64,000 nt of DNA from G038396625 sp038396625 (lineage in GTDB: Bacteria > Bacillota > Clostridia > Peptostreptococcales > Thermotaleaceae). Numbering within the stretch: position 1 is the stretch's first letter; the number at the start of each line of letters is the position of its first letter. Positions 44,143-52,707 of this stretch are shown piece after piece. Below the pieces are notes generated by a model. That model did no database searches and was not told where the DNA came from. It saw nothing but the letters and a program-made list of their open reading frames with translations. Location: the NCBI GenBank assembly GCA_038396625.1, contig CP121688.1, positions 930,001 through 994,000 on the forward strand, in the 5' to 3' direction. A program made the translations under genes and the position numbers.

Positions 44143-44301
44143 AACAAAGTAATTAAATTTACAGATAAAAACCGGTGGACATATAGGTCCCCCTACGTGG
44201 GAGATGTGTTGTTTCGATCTCTTATAGGTAAGGTAAAAACTTTGTATAAATAAAATACAGGACTATATAGATAATCCCTCATATTATAGCGACGTTAAAA
44301 C
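44143..44301. repeat. Vestige of an older CRISPR array
   Basis: 44211-44240 matches the array repeat at 24 of 30 positions. A partial repeat end (ACAGATAAAAAC) closes at 44172, leaving exactly 38 nt before 44211, within the spacer size range. A third, weaker repeat-like stretch (CCCTCATA...TTAAAAC) ends at 44301. These look like decaying repeats on the far side of the leader region. Confidence 0.6.
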
Positions 44302-44704
44302 TCCATCTGAATGAAGTTTCACTTTAGGTGATGTTTTAAATATAGCTGGCTTAGAATTACTAAATGAAGCAGACGAAAAATTATAAGCATACAGCTATCT
44401 AGCTGGTTAGCAAAGAAATACTAAAGCAAAAGGGGTGGATGTTTTGAAAACACAGTCTTGGATAGAATTAGAATTTCAATACAGCCAAAGCAAAAAAGAA
44501 TCAAAAACTATAAAAATTATATGCAATTCAGTGATGAGGTGCAGGACTAACAAAAAACCAAAGAAAAGTAGCCATTCTTCGACAGCAATATTCCTATACC
44601 GAGATAGCAAAATTATTGGGAGTGACAAAGAGATGCAAAACTAGTCCATAGAGATCATTGCGTCTTTTTTTGCCTTAAATACATTTAAAGGAGGATTTAA
44701 TCTT
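44241..44704. other. Decayed region with small coding scraps
   Basis: No intact gene is supported. After the vestigial repeats a frame reads LGDVLNIAGLELLNEADEKL then stops at 44385. An open frame at 44435-44644 has no recognisable domain, but a neighbouring frame holds a helix-turn-helix-like YSYTEIAKLLGVTK, suggesting a frameshifted remnant. Origins unknown. Confidence 0.35.
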
Positions 44705-45576
44705 ATGCCTATCACTAGTATTGACTGCAACAAAGGTATTTTAAACTATCTTAAGATTTTGAATTTAAATATTTCTAAGCCTCAGTTTAACCACATTGCT
44801 ACATTAATGACAGGCATTATAAACATAGATTCCAAAAGAAATATTTCCAATATATCTAGTAAAATACTGTATTCTAAAGATCGAAGCTGTGTAACGAAAT
44901 TCTTAAACAATGCACCTTGGTGTGCTCGCGATATGCAGGATACCCGTATAAATCATGTTTTATCTGTTATAGAGCCGAAGGCAAAACGTATGGTTCCATT
45001 GCATTGTAGCATCACAGTTTATCACAGATAAATACTCAATAACCTTAGGATTTGAACAATATTTCAATAAAGAATACTGTATTGAAAAAGATTCTAAATT
45101 TAAAAGTAAGATTGCCATTGCTTGTGAATTAATTGAACTATATAAAAATCATGCTACGCACATTGCCAATCCAGTGTATATGCTAATCTATGCCTGGTTT
45201 ACTTCTAAAAAAAGTTATTGAAAAAAGTCTATTCTCTTATAGAATTAGATTCTAAAACCATATTAGACGATTATTCTAAACGCTGGGAAATTGCAACTTC
45301 CTTTCTATATCTGAAAGAGCGACTTGGATTAAAACATTACCAAATGCGTAGACTTAAAGGTTTGACCAGATTTTGGTCAATTGTCTATTTTGCTTACACT
45401 TATCTTGAACTATGCCGAGGTAAAAAAGGGCTCAGAACCCTGAAATAACTCTTGGAGATATGATAAGACATATCAAAGGGATTACCTTTAAGTCCATAGT
45501 AGAATTTATCTACAAGAAAGCAAACAGCAACATGGAGATCGCTGAGTTGTATAAGATTCTAAAACTAACTATATAG
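44705..45576 (+). pseudogene. Broken DDE transposase gene (IS701-like)
   Basis: Frame pieces line up as one degraded transposase. The amino part is 44705-45031 (ITSIDCNKGILNYL; RSCVTKFLNNAPW). A shifted middle piece is LELYKNH...YMLIYAWF. The carboxy part, 45218-45448, has YSKRWEIATSFLYLKERLGL, the catalytic glutamate region. A last piece runs GDMIRHIKGITFKSIVEF to a stop at 45576. The parts are in different frames, and the centre, where catalytic aspartates belong, is missing. Terminal repeats were not found. Family assignment is by resemblance. Confidence 0.65.
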
Positions 45577-45694
45577 TTTTTGCACAACTCAAGTTACTTA
45601 GTTGAAATATAAAGAATTAGGTTAATAAAAATAGAAGTTAGGGTCTAGGATATAAACGGAATTTGTAAAAACAAAAATCTTTTTATTTCAGTGG

Positions 45695-45723
45695 TAGGTT
45701 TTTTTATTCCAATGAAGAATATT
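45695..45723 (+). repeat. Direct repeat A, right copy
   Basis: Matches 42722-42750 at 27 of 29 positions, offset 2973 bp. It lies in the 265-bp gap between the transposase remnant and acoR; nothing else was recognised in that gap. Confidence 0.75.
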
Positions 45724-45841
45724 TTACATTTATAAGGTATTTTAAAATCAATTGCGGTTTTTATGCATAATTTCTATCCTATAAGAATTATAGTATTAAA
45801 CAATAAAATAATATGAAAATAAATCGACAAAGGAGGATGTT

Positions 45842-47776
45842 ATGAAGCATCACTTAGAAAAAATTAAAAACGCTTGGAAAATGTTTGTAAATCAAAATAA
45901 AATAGATCAAAATATGAATACTCTTATTGTAGAATCATGGATGCGATGTAAAAAATTGAAAGTAGATCATAGGAATGGCCATGGAGAAGGCATCAATGAA
46001 AAAGAACTTGCAGAAATCATGGAATATAATAAAGAACTTTTAGATGTTGCCCGTCCTATTATGCAGAATTTACACAGTATTGTACTAGGTACAGAATTTG
46101 TATTGGTTTTAACGGATCGAAATGGATATATTATTGAAACGATCGGAGAAGAGAATATCAAGAAAGAAGCGGATAAAATTAATTTTACACGAGGATCTCT
46201 TTGGTCAGAGGAAGCTGTTGGAACAAATGCCATAGGAACATGCTTGGTAATCGACAAACCGATTCAAGTAGTAGGTGCAGAACACTATTGTGTTCATCAC
46301 CATGATTGGACTTGCTCAGGGGCACCAATACATGATGACAAAGGAAATTTAATCGGATGCTTAGATATGTCAGGCAACTCCTATGGAGCCCATAAGCATA
46401 CATTGGGTATTGTGGTGGCAGCGGCATATTCTATAGAAAATGAGATTGCCCTTTTAAGATCCCATGAACTCATTGATACAACGATAGAATCCATTTCAGA
46501 TGGAATGATTATTATTGATCGGAATTATAACGTCAATAAAACCAATGACATTGCAGCGAAGATTCTTGGATTAAAAACCGATGAAATATATCAGTTGGAC
46601 ATTAGGCAAGTACTGAAGGACGTAGATATTCAACAAAAAATATTAAAACAAAGAAATCCACAAAACTACATTGACTGCAACTTTTATATCCGCCACAGAA
46701 GAATACCCTGTAGTGCCAATATTGCTCCCATTATTACCAAGAATGAGGTGATTGGTACAGCAATTGTATTCAAGGAAGTAAAATATTTACACAGCACAGT
46801 GAACTCAGTAACGGGAAACAAGGCCACTTATACTTTTGATGACATCATTACGGTGGATAAGAAAATGAAAAAAATCATTCAGTCAGCTAAAAAAATATCT
46901 AAAGCCAACTGCTGTGTGTTGATAGAAGGAGAAAGTGGTACAGGAAAAGAATTATTTGCTCACTCCATACACAACCACAGTAATCGGACAAAGGGCCCCT
47001 TTGTAGCGGTAAACTGTGCATCCCTTCCCCGTGATTTAATGGAAAGTGAGCTATTTGGATATGAAAAGGGGGCTTTTACTGGAGCCTCTAAAGAAGGAAA
47101 ACCTGGAAAATTTGAGCTAGCTGATGGAGGAACCCTATTCTTAGATGAGATTGGAGAATTACCTCTAGATTTGCAAGCAAAGCTTCTAAGGGTGCTTGAT
47201 AGTTTGACCGTAACAAGGATCGGAGGAAAGTATGAAAAGAAACTGGATGTAAGGGTTGTTGGAGCTACCAACAGAAATTTATATGAAGAAGTAAAGAAAA
47301 AGAACTTTAGAGAAGATCTTTACTATCGATTAAATGTTTTTAAACTTAAAATTCCTTCATTAAGAGAGAGAATCAATGATATTGAGGTGTGTGTAAATTA
47401 TTTCTTAAATAGGCTGAACAACACACAAAGTGAAAAGAAGAAAATGCATAAAGATTTTATTGAGCATCTAAAAAATTATCAATGGAAAGGAAATGTAAGA
47501 GAATTACAAAACATTATTGAAAGAGCCTATTATTTGAGTGATGAAGCGATCATTACAGCAGAGTACTTACCAGACGAATTATTTCATGAATCCAAGTACC
47601 TAGGTGATCAATCTAACTTTTCTATAGAAAATTTGGAAAGAGAAGCCATTATCCATGCTTTGATGCAATCAAAAGGGCATGTCATCGAGGCCGGAAAGCT
47701 ATTGAATTTAAGCAAATCTTCCATTTATCGAAAAATAAAAAAATACGATATCGATATTGATGCAATCAATGATTAA
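45842..47776 (+). CDS. acoR: Sigma-54-dependent activator AcoR
   Basis: The 644-residue regulator has a GAF-type sensor region (about 60-200; SEEAVGTNAIGTCL and CSGAPIHDDKGNLIGCLDMSG), a PAS-like region (about 215-310), an AAA+ domain with Walker A GESGTGKE near residue 363 and the sigma-54-contacting GAFTGA near 410-415, and a Fis-type helix-turn-helix at the end (ALMQSKGHVIEAGKLLNLSK). It matches AcoR activators of acetoin catabolism. A -24/-12 promoter and aco genes lie just downstream. AAAGGAGG precedes the ATG. Confidence 0.93.
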   Translation: MKHHLEKIKNAWKMFVNQNKIDQNMNTLIVESWMRCKKLKVDHRNGHGEGINEKELAEIMEYNKELLDVARPIMQNLHSIVLGTEFVLVLTDRNGYIIETIGEENIKKEADKINFTRGSLWSEEAVGTNAIGTCLVIDKPIQVVGAEHYCVHHHDWTCSGAPIHDDKGNLIGCLDMSGNSYGAHKHTLGIVVAAAYSIENEIALLRSHELIDTTIESISDGMIIIDRNYNVNKTNDIAAKILGLKTDEIYQLDIRQVLKDVDIQQKILKQRNPQNYIDCNFYIRHRRIPCSANIAPIITKNEVIGTAIVFKEVKYLHSTVNSVTGNKATYTFDDIITVDKKMKKIIQSAKKISKANCCVLIEGESGTGKELFAHSIHNHSNRTKGPFVAVNCASLPRDLMESELFGYEKGAFTGASKEGKPGKFELADGGTLFLDEIGELPLDLQAKLLRVLDSLTVTRIGGKYEKKLDVRVVGATNRNLYEEVKKKNFREDLYYRLNVFKLKIPSLRERINDIEVCVNYFLNRLNNTQSEKKKMHKDFIEHLKNYQWKGNVRELQNIIERAYYLSDEAIITAEYLPDELFHESKYLGDQSNFSIENLEREAIIHALMQSKGHVIEAGKLLNLSKSSIYRKIKKYDIDIDAIND

Positions 47777-47797
47777 ATTCCTAGATTTGGGACTGGG

Positions 47798-47824
47798 AAA
47801 TTCCCGATTCTGGGAATTTTTTTA
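47798..47824 (+). terminator. Terminator after acoR
   Basis: AAATTCCC, a 6-nt loop, GGGAATTT and a T-run. Confidence 0.75.
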
Positions 47825-47921
47825 TTTGTGTGTTTTCGGTATACCATCTTGAAAATAGTAGCAGTTGTTGAGATGACTAGCATAAAATAGAATAATAAAA
47901 AAATTCAAAATATTTTTTGCG

Positions 47922-47938
47922 TTGGCATGACCTTTGCT
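47922..47938 (+). promoter_or_regulatory. Sigma-54 (-24/-12) promoter of the aco operon
   Basis: TTGGCATGACCTTTGCT matches the consensus TGGCAC-N5-TTGCW: GG at 47924-47925 and GC at 47936-47937, the exact 12-base step. It follows the sigma-54 activator gene acoR and precedes the aco genes. Confidence 0.9.
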
Positions 47939-47978
47939 CTATAGAATAACGAAAAGTTAATAGAGAGGAGGTGGCTTT

Positions 47979-48335
47979 ATTAAAAGGTTTATTGTGGAAT
48001 TTGGACTTGGAACTGATTTTCATGGACAGGATGTAAATCGGGCAGCAGAAAAAGCTGTCATGGATGCGATCTCAAGAGGGTGTCTATGTGGCTTAAGAGA
48101 AATTCTTGAAATAAAGGATTTTGACAAGGAGGTATTTGTAAATGTCATAATTGCAGTTACAAGGCCGGATGCCATCGATGAAGAAAGGATGAAAAAATGT
48201 TTGCCTGTAGGAAAGAAAAAAATAAAAGCTGTAAAGGGTGGTTTAAAGGTACCAGGGCTCTCTATCCCTGAATTTGGAGATTCAAATGACAGCATAGAAG
48301 CAGCCTTAGCTTGTGTGGAGGTTGGAATAGAATAA
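47979..48335 (+). CDS. Lin0512-family protein, probable AUU start
   Basis: This roughly 118-residue protein of unknown function opens the aco operon. It reads KRFIVEFGLGTDFHGQDVNRAA near the start and GLKVPGLSIPEFGDS near the end, both Lin0512-like. The frame is open from a TAG at 47961, and no ATG, GTG or TTG occurs before GTG 47994. GGAGGT at 47967-47972 is 6 nt before ATT 47979 but 21 nt before the GTG, and family proteins begin with a KRFIVE-like strand. ATT at 47979 is therefore the better start; 47994 is the fallback. Confidence 0.8.
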   Translation: MKRFIVEFGLGTDFHGQDVNRAAEKAVMDAISRGCLCGLREILEIKDFDKEVFVNVIIAVTRPDAIDEERMKKCLPVGKKKIKAVKGGLKVPGLSIPEFGDSNDSIEAALACVEVGIE

Positions 48336-48354
48336 AAATAAGGAGGGATTTGAT

Positions 48355-49341
48355 TTGCGTCTAGATAATAATCAAATGATAGATATGTATGAAACCATGC
48401 TAAAAATTAGAGAATTTGAAACAAAGGCGATGACTCTTTTTGCCGAGGGAAGTATCCCTGGCTTTGTCCACTTATACTTAGGAGAAGAGGCAGTAGCTAC
48501 AGGGGTTTGTGCCAATCTAAATGACAGTGATTATATTACCAGTACCCATAGAGGACATGGTCATATTTTGGCAAAAGGTGGAGACCTTAAATATATGATG
48601 GCAGAGCTATTTGGTAAGGAAACAGGGTATTGTAAGGGGAAAGGCGGTTCCATGCATATTGCTGATGCCACGAAAGGAATTTTGGGTGCGAACGGTATCG
48701 TAGGAGCAGGGCATAATATTGCAGTTGGAGCAGGATTGAGTGCCAAGTATAGAGATACGGATCAGGTATGTGTGTGCTTCTTTGGAGATGCTTCAACGAA
48801 CCAAGGTACCTTCCACGAATCTATGAACCTTGCAAGTGTATGGAAGCTGCCAGTTGTATTTGTATGTGAAAACAACTTGTATGGAATATCCACGCATCAA
48901 AGCAGACATCAAGCAATACAAGACGTGTCAGACAGAGCTGTCGCATATAATATGCCAGGGGTTACCGTAGATGGAAATGATATTTTTGCAGTGTATGAAG
49001 CGGCCAATGAGGCAGTAAAAAGAGCTAGAGCCGGACAAGGACCAACGCTTATTGAATGTAAGACTTATCGACATAGAGGACATTTTGAAGGAGATCCAGG
49101 GGCATATAAGCCTGAGGAAGAACAAAAGGAATGGTTTGCAAAGGATCCTATTCCAAGATTAGAGAAGTTTATGCTTGAAAACAATGTTTTCACAGAAGCG
49201 AAAATGAAAAAGATTCAGGAAAAAGTAGGTAAGGAAATAGAAGATGCCGTAGCATTTGCCAATAATAGCCCTGACCCTTCATTAGAATCAGTTGTAGAAG
49301 ATATTTATACAGATTTAGTAGAGGAGGTTAGAGTTCGATGA
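48355..49341 (+). CDS. acoA: Acetoin dehydrogenase E1 alpha (TPP-dependent)
   Basis: AcoA with AcoB cleaves acetoin using thiamine pyrophosphate, passing the acetyl group to E2. The 328-residue protein has GLGKGGSMHIAD-type TPP entry residues (CKGKGGSMHIAD near 91), HxGHGH in THRGHGH, and the TPP motif GDASTNQG...ENN near 143-175. A TTG at 48355 is the start, with AAGGAGGG upstream. Codons 108-120 (48676-48712) are identical to a CRISPR spacer. The stop overlaps acoB (ATGA). Pyruvate-type E1 is possible, but context favours acetoin. Confidence 0.92.
   Translation: MRLDNNQMIDMYETMLKIREFETKAMTLFAEGSIPGFVHLYLGEEAVATGVCANLNDSDYITSTHRGHGHILAKGGDLKYMMAELFGKETGYCKGKGGSMHIADATKGILGANGIVGAGHNIAVGAGLSAKYRDTDQVCVCFFGDASTNQGTFHESMNLASVWKLPVVFVCENNLYGISTHQSRHQAIQDVSDRAVAYNMPGVTVDGNDIFAVYEAANEAVKRARAGQGPTLIECKTYRHRGHFEGDPGAYKPEEEQKEWFAKDPIPRLEKFMLENNVFTEAKMKKIQEKVGKEIEDAVAFANNSPDPSLESVVEDIYTDLVEEVRVR
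48676..48712 (+). other. Protospacer identical to CRISPR spacer 43694-43730
   Basis: All 37 bases match the spacer (starts GGAATTTTGGGTGCG, ends GGAGCAGGGC). The match ends exactly at both repeat borders. It codes for GILGANGIVGAG in acoA. The 3 bases flanking the protospacer on the minus strand (5' side) are TAT; the repeat has AAC there. Confidence 0.97.
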
Positions 49342-50309
49342 AAAAAATGACCTATGCTGAAGGGATTAGAGAAGGAATCAAAATTAAAATGAAGGAAAAT
49401 GAAAATGTATTTCTATTAGGTGAAGATGTAGGTGTCTTCGGAGGATGTTTTGGAGTAACTGCTGGATTGTTTGATGCATTTGGAGAAAAAAGGGTAAGAG
49501 ATACACCTATATCCGAGGGTGCCATCATAGGTTGTGCTGTAGGAGCTGCTGCAACTGGACTAAGACCTGTTGCGGAGCTTATGTTTATAGACTTTCTGAC
49601 CGTTGGGATGGATCAGCTGGTAAATCAAGCCGCAAAAATGCGCTATATGTTTGGAGGAAAAATCACCCTTCCTATGGTCGTAAGACTGCCAGCAGGTGCG
49701 GGGGTACAGGCGGCTGCACAGCATTCCCAATCCCTTGAGGCATGGCTTACCCATGTGCCGGGTTTGAAGGTCGTATATCCTTCAACACCACAGGATGCAC
49801 TGGGATTGATGCTTAGCTCTATAGAGGATGATAATCCCGTTATGTATGTGGAGCACAAGCTTTTATATGCAATGGATGGAGATGTTGATGATCATGTGAA
49901 GCCAATTCCCCTTGGTGTAGCAGATATTAAGCGAGAAGGCTCTGATGTGACCATCATTGCTACTGGAAGAATGGTACATGAAGCTTTAGCTGCTGCCCAG
50001 GAGCTTGTAAAGGAAGGAATAGAAATGGAAGTAGTAGATCCAAGGACTTTATATCCACTGGATAAAGAAACAATCTTTCAATCTGTCCAAAAGACCAATA
50101 AGGTGGTCATTGTTACAGAGGAGAACAAAAGGGGTGGATATGGTGGTGAAATCTCAGCTTTAATTTCTGAAGAATGCTTTGATTATCTGGATGCTCCTAT
50201 AGCTAGAATAGGATGTTTAGATACACCAATACCTTTTGCACCAAAGCTTGAGAGCTATGTAATTCCTAATGCACAAGATATTGTGAATGCCGTAAAAAAG
50301 TTAGGTTAA
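49338..50309 (+). CDS. acoB: Acetoin dehydrogenase E1 beta
   Basis: The 323-residue transketolase-like subunit has YAEGIREGIKIKM at the start, LGEDVGVFGGCFG near residue 27, DTPISEGAIIGCAVGAA near 55, and FIDFLTVGMDQLVNQAAKMRYM. The carboxy half has the typical GYGGEISALI. It pairs with AcoA to form E1. It overlaps acoA by 4 nt and precedes acoX by 47 bp. Confidence 0.94.
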   Translation: MKKMTYAEGIREGIKIKMKENENVFLLGEDVGVFGGCFGVTAGLFDAFGEKRVRDTPISEGAIIGCAVGAAATGLRPVAELMFIDFLTVGMDQLVNQAAKMRYMFGGKITLPMVVRLPAGAGVQAAAQHSQSLEAWLTHVPGLKVVYPSTPQDALGLMLSSIEDDNPVMYVEHKLLYAMDGDVDDHVKPIPLGVADIKREGSDVTIIATGRMVHEALAAAQELVKEGIEMEVVDPRTLYPLDKETIFQSVQKTNKVVIVTEENKRGGYGGEISALISEECFDYLDAPIARIGCLDTPIPFAPKLESYVIPNAQDIVNAVKKLG

Positions 50310-50356
50310 ATAAAAGAAGGGGTGACAGATGTTGCCCCTTTAAAAGGTGGTTGTGT

Positions 50357-51352
50357 ATGGCTAGTATAGGAATTATTGCAAATCCTGCATCGGGTAAGGA
50401 TATTCGAAGATTGGTATCCCATGCAACGGTAGTGGATAACAATGAAAAAGTAAATATCGTAGAGCGGATTATACTAGGGGCGCAGGGATGTGATGTTACC
50501 AAAGTCTATATCATGCCTGATACCTTTCAAATTGGCTATAGGGTCATAGACAACTTGTCTACCTCTAAGGAGTTGACGGCAAGGGTAGAAATTCTAGAGA
50601 TGCCCATCAACGGAAATGCAAAGGATAGTGTAGAAGCAGCAAAACGCATGGAGGAGATGGAAATCGGATGTCTGGTGGTTTTAGGCGGTGATGGAACCAA
50701 CAGGGCAGCAGCAAAGGTAGTCAAAAATATGCCCATGATTGGTCTGTCTACAGGCACCAATAATGTATACCCCGAAATGATAGAAGGTACCATAGCTGGC
50801 ATGGCGGCGGCAGTAGCAGCCTCTGAAAAGTATGCATTATCTGAAATAGGTAGGAAAGACAAGAGAATTGAAATTTATAAAAATAAGATATTTACAGATA
50901 TTGCTTTGATTGATGCCGTTGTTTCAAAAAATCTTGTAGTAGGCTCCAAGGCCATATGGCATATTGAGGATATGGTAAAGGTAATTGTTTCAAGAGCCAA
51001 CCCTGCTTCCATAGGATTTTCATCCTTGGTAGGCTGCAAAATGATCGTAAAAGAAGAGGACGATTTTGGAGCTTGTATCGATTTAACCGATGATACATAC
51101 AAAATCGTGGCTCCTATTGCTGCAGGTCTTATAAGAGAGATTCAAATGGGAGAGCCCCAGATACTCCAATTACATGAAGGGTATTCCTTTACACCAGAAC
51201 ATAAAGGTATGATTGCTGTAGATGGCGAACGAGAAGTGCCCTTTCAAGCAGGAGACGAATTGATTTTTAAGATTACAAGAAACGGCCCATATCATGTGGA
51301 TATAAGGAAAGCTTTAGAAACTGCACAGATAAACGGATTTTTTAATAGATAA
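50357..51352 (+). CDS. acoX: AcoX, NAD-kinase-like protein
   Basis: The 331-residue protein is related to ATP-NAD kinases: IGIIANPASGKDIRRLV at the start and VVLGGDGTNRAAAK near residue 112 (GGDG motif), then GLSTGTNNVYPE. AcoX is found in aco operons with an unproven role, dispensable in some species. The ATG at 50357 follows AAAGGTGG; a TTG at 50351 is too close to it. Confidence 0.9.
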   Translation: MASIGIIANPASGKDIRRLVSHATVVDNNEKVNIVERIILGAQGCDVTKVYIMPDTFQIGYRVIDNLSTSKELTARVEILEMPINGNAKDSVEAAKRMEEMEIGCLVVLGGDGTNRAAAKVVKNMPMIGLSTGTNNVYPEMIEGTIAGMAAAVAASEKYALSEIGRKDKRIEIYKNKIFTDIALIDAVVSKNLVVGSKAIWHIEDMVKVIVSRANPASIGFSSLVGCKMIVKEEDDFGACIDLTDDTYKIVAPIAAGLIREIQMGEPQILQLHEGYSFTPEHKGMIAVDGEREVPFQAGDELIFKITRNGPYHVDIRKALETAQINGFFNR

Positions 51353-51387
51353 GGCAGACGATTAATTTGGAAGAAGGAGGAGAAGAA

Positions 51388-52695
51388 ATGGCTAAATTCA
51401 TAACAATGCCAAAATTAGGGCTTACGATGAAGGAAGGAAAGCTGACAAAATGGCATAAAAAAGAAGGAGACGAAGTAAAAGCAGGAGAGGTACTATTTGA
51501 TGTGGAGACCAGTAAGCTTACCAATGAAGTGGAAGCAAATGAAAATGGATTTCTAAGAAAATACATTGTTAATGAGGGAGATGTTGTTCCTTGTTTACAG
51601 CCTGTCGCCATCATAGGAGGTAAGAATGAAGATATATCTACGCTTTTAGCTGAGATGGGTTCAGATGGAGCAACCAGCTCAGAAAAACAAGAAAAGAAGG
51701 AAACAATACAAACAAGCTTAGGAAACAAAGAGAAGGCTGAAGGGAAACGCGTTCTTGCTTCTCCTGTAGCAAAAAAATTGGCAAAAGAAAAGGGGATCGA
51801 TATCAGTAAGGTAGTTGGAACGGGCCCTAACGGTAGAATTACTGTTGAAGATGTTGAAATTTACAAGGTTGAAGAAGAAAACACAAAGGCTACACCAATG
51901 GCAAAAAAGGCTGCAGAAAAGCTGGGTGTTAAACTTGATGACATTCATAAGGAAGAGCGCGTAAGAAAACAGGATGTGTATGATTTTTATAGAGAAAATC
52001 AGCTGGCGTCCGCAGTGAATCCAAAAGAAGAAAAAATACCAATGACTTCCATGAGAAAAGTCATTGCAGATCGAATGCAGGAAAGCTGGAGTATCTCTCC
52101 TGTCGTGCATTATAATATGAGAGTAGACATGACGAATCTTAAAGCTTTAAAAAATCAGCTAAAAACTACTGTGAAGCTCACCTATACTGATCTTCTTGTA
52201 AAGATTGTTGCAAAGGCTTTGATGGAGTTTCCATTGGTGAATGGTTCCGTAGAAGAAGATGGATTTATTTATAGAAATTATGTAAATATGGGCGTTGCAG
52301 TGGCATTAGAAGAAGGACTTATTGTACCTGTAATCAAATATGCCCATGCTAAGGGATTAAAGGAGATTTCTCAGGAAGTAAAAGAGCTTGCGGATAAGGC
52401 AAAAAACAATGAACTTACTGGGGATGAGATTACGGGAGGCACCTTTACGATTACCAATTTAGGAATGTTTGGAATGGAAGCTTTTACCCCTATTATTAAC
52501 CAGCCTGAAGTAGGCATACTGGGTGTAAATACTATTGTGGAGACGCCTGTGGTTGAAAAGGGAGAGGTTGTAATAAAACCACTTATGAATTTATCTCTTA
52601 CGGCAGATCATAGGGCTGTTGATGGCGCTGTAGCAGCCCAATTTCTAGCAAAGATCAAAGAATACATCGAAAATCCGGGAATGCTTTTACTGTAG
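51388..52695 (+). CDS. acoC: Dihydrolipoamide acetyltransferase E2 with two PSBD-like segments
   Basis: The 435-residue E2 has a lipoyl domain (lipoyl Lys43 in ETSKLTNEV), a peripheral subunit-binding domain (about 121-158: VLASPVAKKLAKEKGIDIS, then VGTGPNGRI), a second shorter PSBD-like segment (about 169-204: TPMAKKAAEKLGVKLDD), and the catalytic domain with HRAVDG near residue 408. It receives the acetyl group from E1 and makes acetyl-CoA. The ATG at 51388 has GGAGGAG upstream; the in-frame TTG at 51367 lies before the ribosome site. Confidence 0.92.
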   Translation: MAKFITMPKLGLTMKEGKLTKWHKKEGDEVKAGEVLFDVETSKLTNEVEANENGFLRKYIVNEGDVVPCLQPVAIIGGKNEDISTLLAEMGSDGATSSEKQEKKETIQTSLGNKEKAEGKRVLASPVAKKLAKEKGIDISKVVGTGPNGRITVEDVEIYKVEEENTKATPMAKKAAEKLGVKLDDIHKEERVRKQDVYDFYRENQLASAVNPKEEKIPMTSMRKVIADRMQESWSISPVVHYNMRVDMTNLKALKNQLKTTVKLTYTDLLVKIVAKALMEFPLVNGSVEEDGFIYRNYVNMGVAVALEEGLIVPVIKYAHAKGLKEISQEVKELADKAKNNELTGDEITGGTFTITNLGMFGMEAFTPIINQPEVGILGVNTIVETPVVEKGEVVIKPLMNLSLTADHRAVDGAVAAQFLAKIKEYIENPGMLLL

Positions 52696-52707
52696 GGAGG
52701 AATGAAC

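Noticed and set aside
44435..44644. Sixty-nine-codon open frame as a gene
   Set aside because: No recognisable domain; a neighbouring frame carries the HTH-like segment, so this is more likely frameshifted debris.
42722..45723. 29-bp direct repeats as transposon target-site duplications
   Set aside because: Far too long for a DDE-transposase duplication and the remnant does not abut either copy.
50536..51102. Several minus-strand open frames within acoX
   Set aside because: They are reverse-strand shadows of a well supported gene with no ribosome sites.
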